In this document: in pieces, positions 5,555-6,070 of the stretch
Layout: each line of letters opens with the position of its first letter
How positions within the stretch are numbered: the first letter of the stretch is position 1
Assembly: GCA_020348625.1 (NCBI GenBank)
Contig: CP070752.1
Location: forward strand, 666,597-672,666
DNA length: 6,070 bases
Reading direction: 5' to 3'
DNA from: Deltaproteobacteria bacterium
Lineage (GTDB): Bacteria > Desulfobacterota > DSM-4660 > Desulfatiglandales > B25-G16
Notes under the pieces: model-generated
The model's input: the letters and a program-made list of their open reading frames with translations, nothing else
What the model was told of the DNA's origin: nothing
Databases searched by the model: none
Program-made: the position numbers and the translations under genes

Positions 5555-6070
5555 AGGAGTTTGAACCTTACTATTTATCCACTAATAGAGGCAGTCAGAT
5601 CAATGGGGTAATATACTCAAAAGAAAAATGATTACACTCATTTATCGATGGGGGGTTTACTATTCCCGGCTCCTCCCTCGTCTTGATAGGGAGAAATATC
5701 TAAAAGACTTGGGGGACGGCTCGTCACTGTGAACGTGACTTGACTTGGAGTCAGGCCTCGAATGTTGAATTATTCCTGCCGCTTTTTCCTCAATTGACCT
5801 CTCGTCTGCTGGTGCTGCCAAACAGAAAAAGCTCCACCCACTCATAGAAGTGATGGAGCTTTTCGGAAAAACGTATTTGCTCTTTTATGAGGCACAAGAT
5901 CCTCCCCACGGGTGAACCAAGATGCCCCGATTTATGTCAGCCTATGCCTCGGCACAGCGAAAGTCAAGCAGAGCAAGTGAGGCCAGTTTAAAGAGCACAT
6001 CGTTCGAGGAGCATCATGCTTCCAGCAGGATATGAGGATAGCTATGCCCCGGTGGAATAGGAAGCCTCTG
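5555..6070. other. Region without recognisable genes
   Basis: These 516 bp contain only short open frames (all under about 62 codons) without convincing ribosome-binding sites or family motifs. One minus-strand frame of 61 codons (5660-5845) starts inside a terminator hairpin and looks accidental. A short frame is open from about 5989 to the right edge on the plus strand, too short to judge. The clear structure is the stem-loop at 5827-5863. A minor 6-bp inverted repeat (CTCCCT 5673-5678 / AGGGAG 5688-5693) is not distinctive. The region could hold decayed coding sequence or the end of a gene beyond the window. Confidence 0.5.
5827..5863. terminator. Strong stem-loop with A and T flanks, likely bidirectional terminator
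   Basis: AAAAGCTCCA (5827-5836) pairs perfectly with TGGAGCTTTT (5854-5863). Inside, after a small internal loop, CACT (5839-5842) pairs with AGTG (5849-5852), leaving a 6-nt loop. The stem is followed by TTTT on the plus strand and by TTTTT on the minus strand (5830-5826), the classic form of an intrinsic terminator that works both ways. No intact gene is seen directly before it on either strand. It may end a minus-strand gene beyond 6070, which would insulate the downstream genes from that transcript. Confidence 0.65.

Noticed and set aside
5723..5739. Inverted repeat GTCAC-N7-GTGAC as a possible operator
   Set aside because: The arms are only 5 bp, there is no adjacent gene or promoter, and it does not match the CRP consensus spacing.
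5660..5845. 61-codon minus-strand frame
   Set aside because: Its ATG is in the loop of the terminator hairpin, there is no ribosome-binding site, and the sequence is low in protein-like features.
5996..6012. GTTCGAG resembling a tRNA T-loop
   Set aside because: The flanking bases do not form a T-stem and no acceptor, D or anticodon arms can be built around it.
5884..6070. Short plus-strand frames near the right edge, for example from ATG at about 5888
   Set aside because: They are 34-38 codons long, overlap each other in different frames, and lack ribosome-binding sites; nothing separates them from chance.
1..6070. CRISPR arrays, insertion sequences, rRNA or tRNA genes
   Set aside because: No regularly spaced repeats, no transposase motifs or terminal inverted repeats around a gene, and no structural RNA signatures were found.

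Overview
The window is dominated by one compact minus-strand operon for an ABC importer of the branched-chain amino acid / HAAT type. In transcription order, from high to low coordinates, it reads livH (permease), livM (permease), livG (ATPase), livF (ATPase), livK-like gene (periplasmic binding protein). All five genes look intact. The first four are packed with 1-4 nt overlaps or a 5 nt gap, and the binding-protein gene follows after 102 bp. The secreted binding protein captures the ligand, LivH/LivM form the membrane channel, and LivG/LivF power import. The ligand cannot be read from sequence; amino acids, amides, urea-like compounds and aromatic acids are all known for this family.

Layout by coordinate. 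1-187: the N-terminal part of a minus-strand NAD-dependent epimerase/dehydratase, cut by the window edge. 188-539: non-coding DNA with a likely terminator for the liv operon (452-493) and a dense cluster of hairpins (238-406); two of these have the same geometry but different, compensated stem sequences, suggesting a repeat family. 540-5189: the liv operon. 5190-5311: the operon's upstream region, without a convincing promoter. 5312-5554: a probable broken small minus-strand gene whose reading needs two compensating frameshifts. 5555-6070: no recognisable gene, but a strong stem-loop with A/T flanks at 5827-5863 that looks like a bidirectional terminator.

Organism: a Gram-negative bacterium, because the binding protein has a signal peptide for periplasmic export. 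Base composition is intermediate. The permease/ATPase set and the short GC-rich intergenic hairpins would fit a sulfate-reducing deltaproteobacterium (Desulfobacterota), but that is an impression from general style and not a demonstrated assignment.

I found no clearly new system. The points most worth checking are the arrangement just upstream of livK (a very strong Shine-Dalgarno before an ATG-TAA start-stop, then an 18-codon frame that overlaps livK by ATGA), the covarying hairpins at 238-406, and the broken gene upstream of livH.
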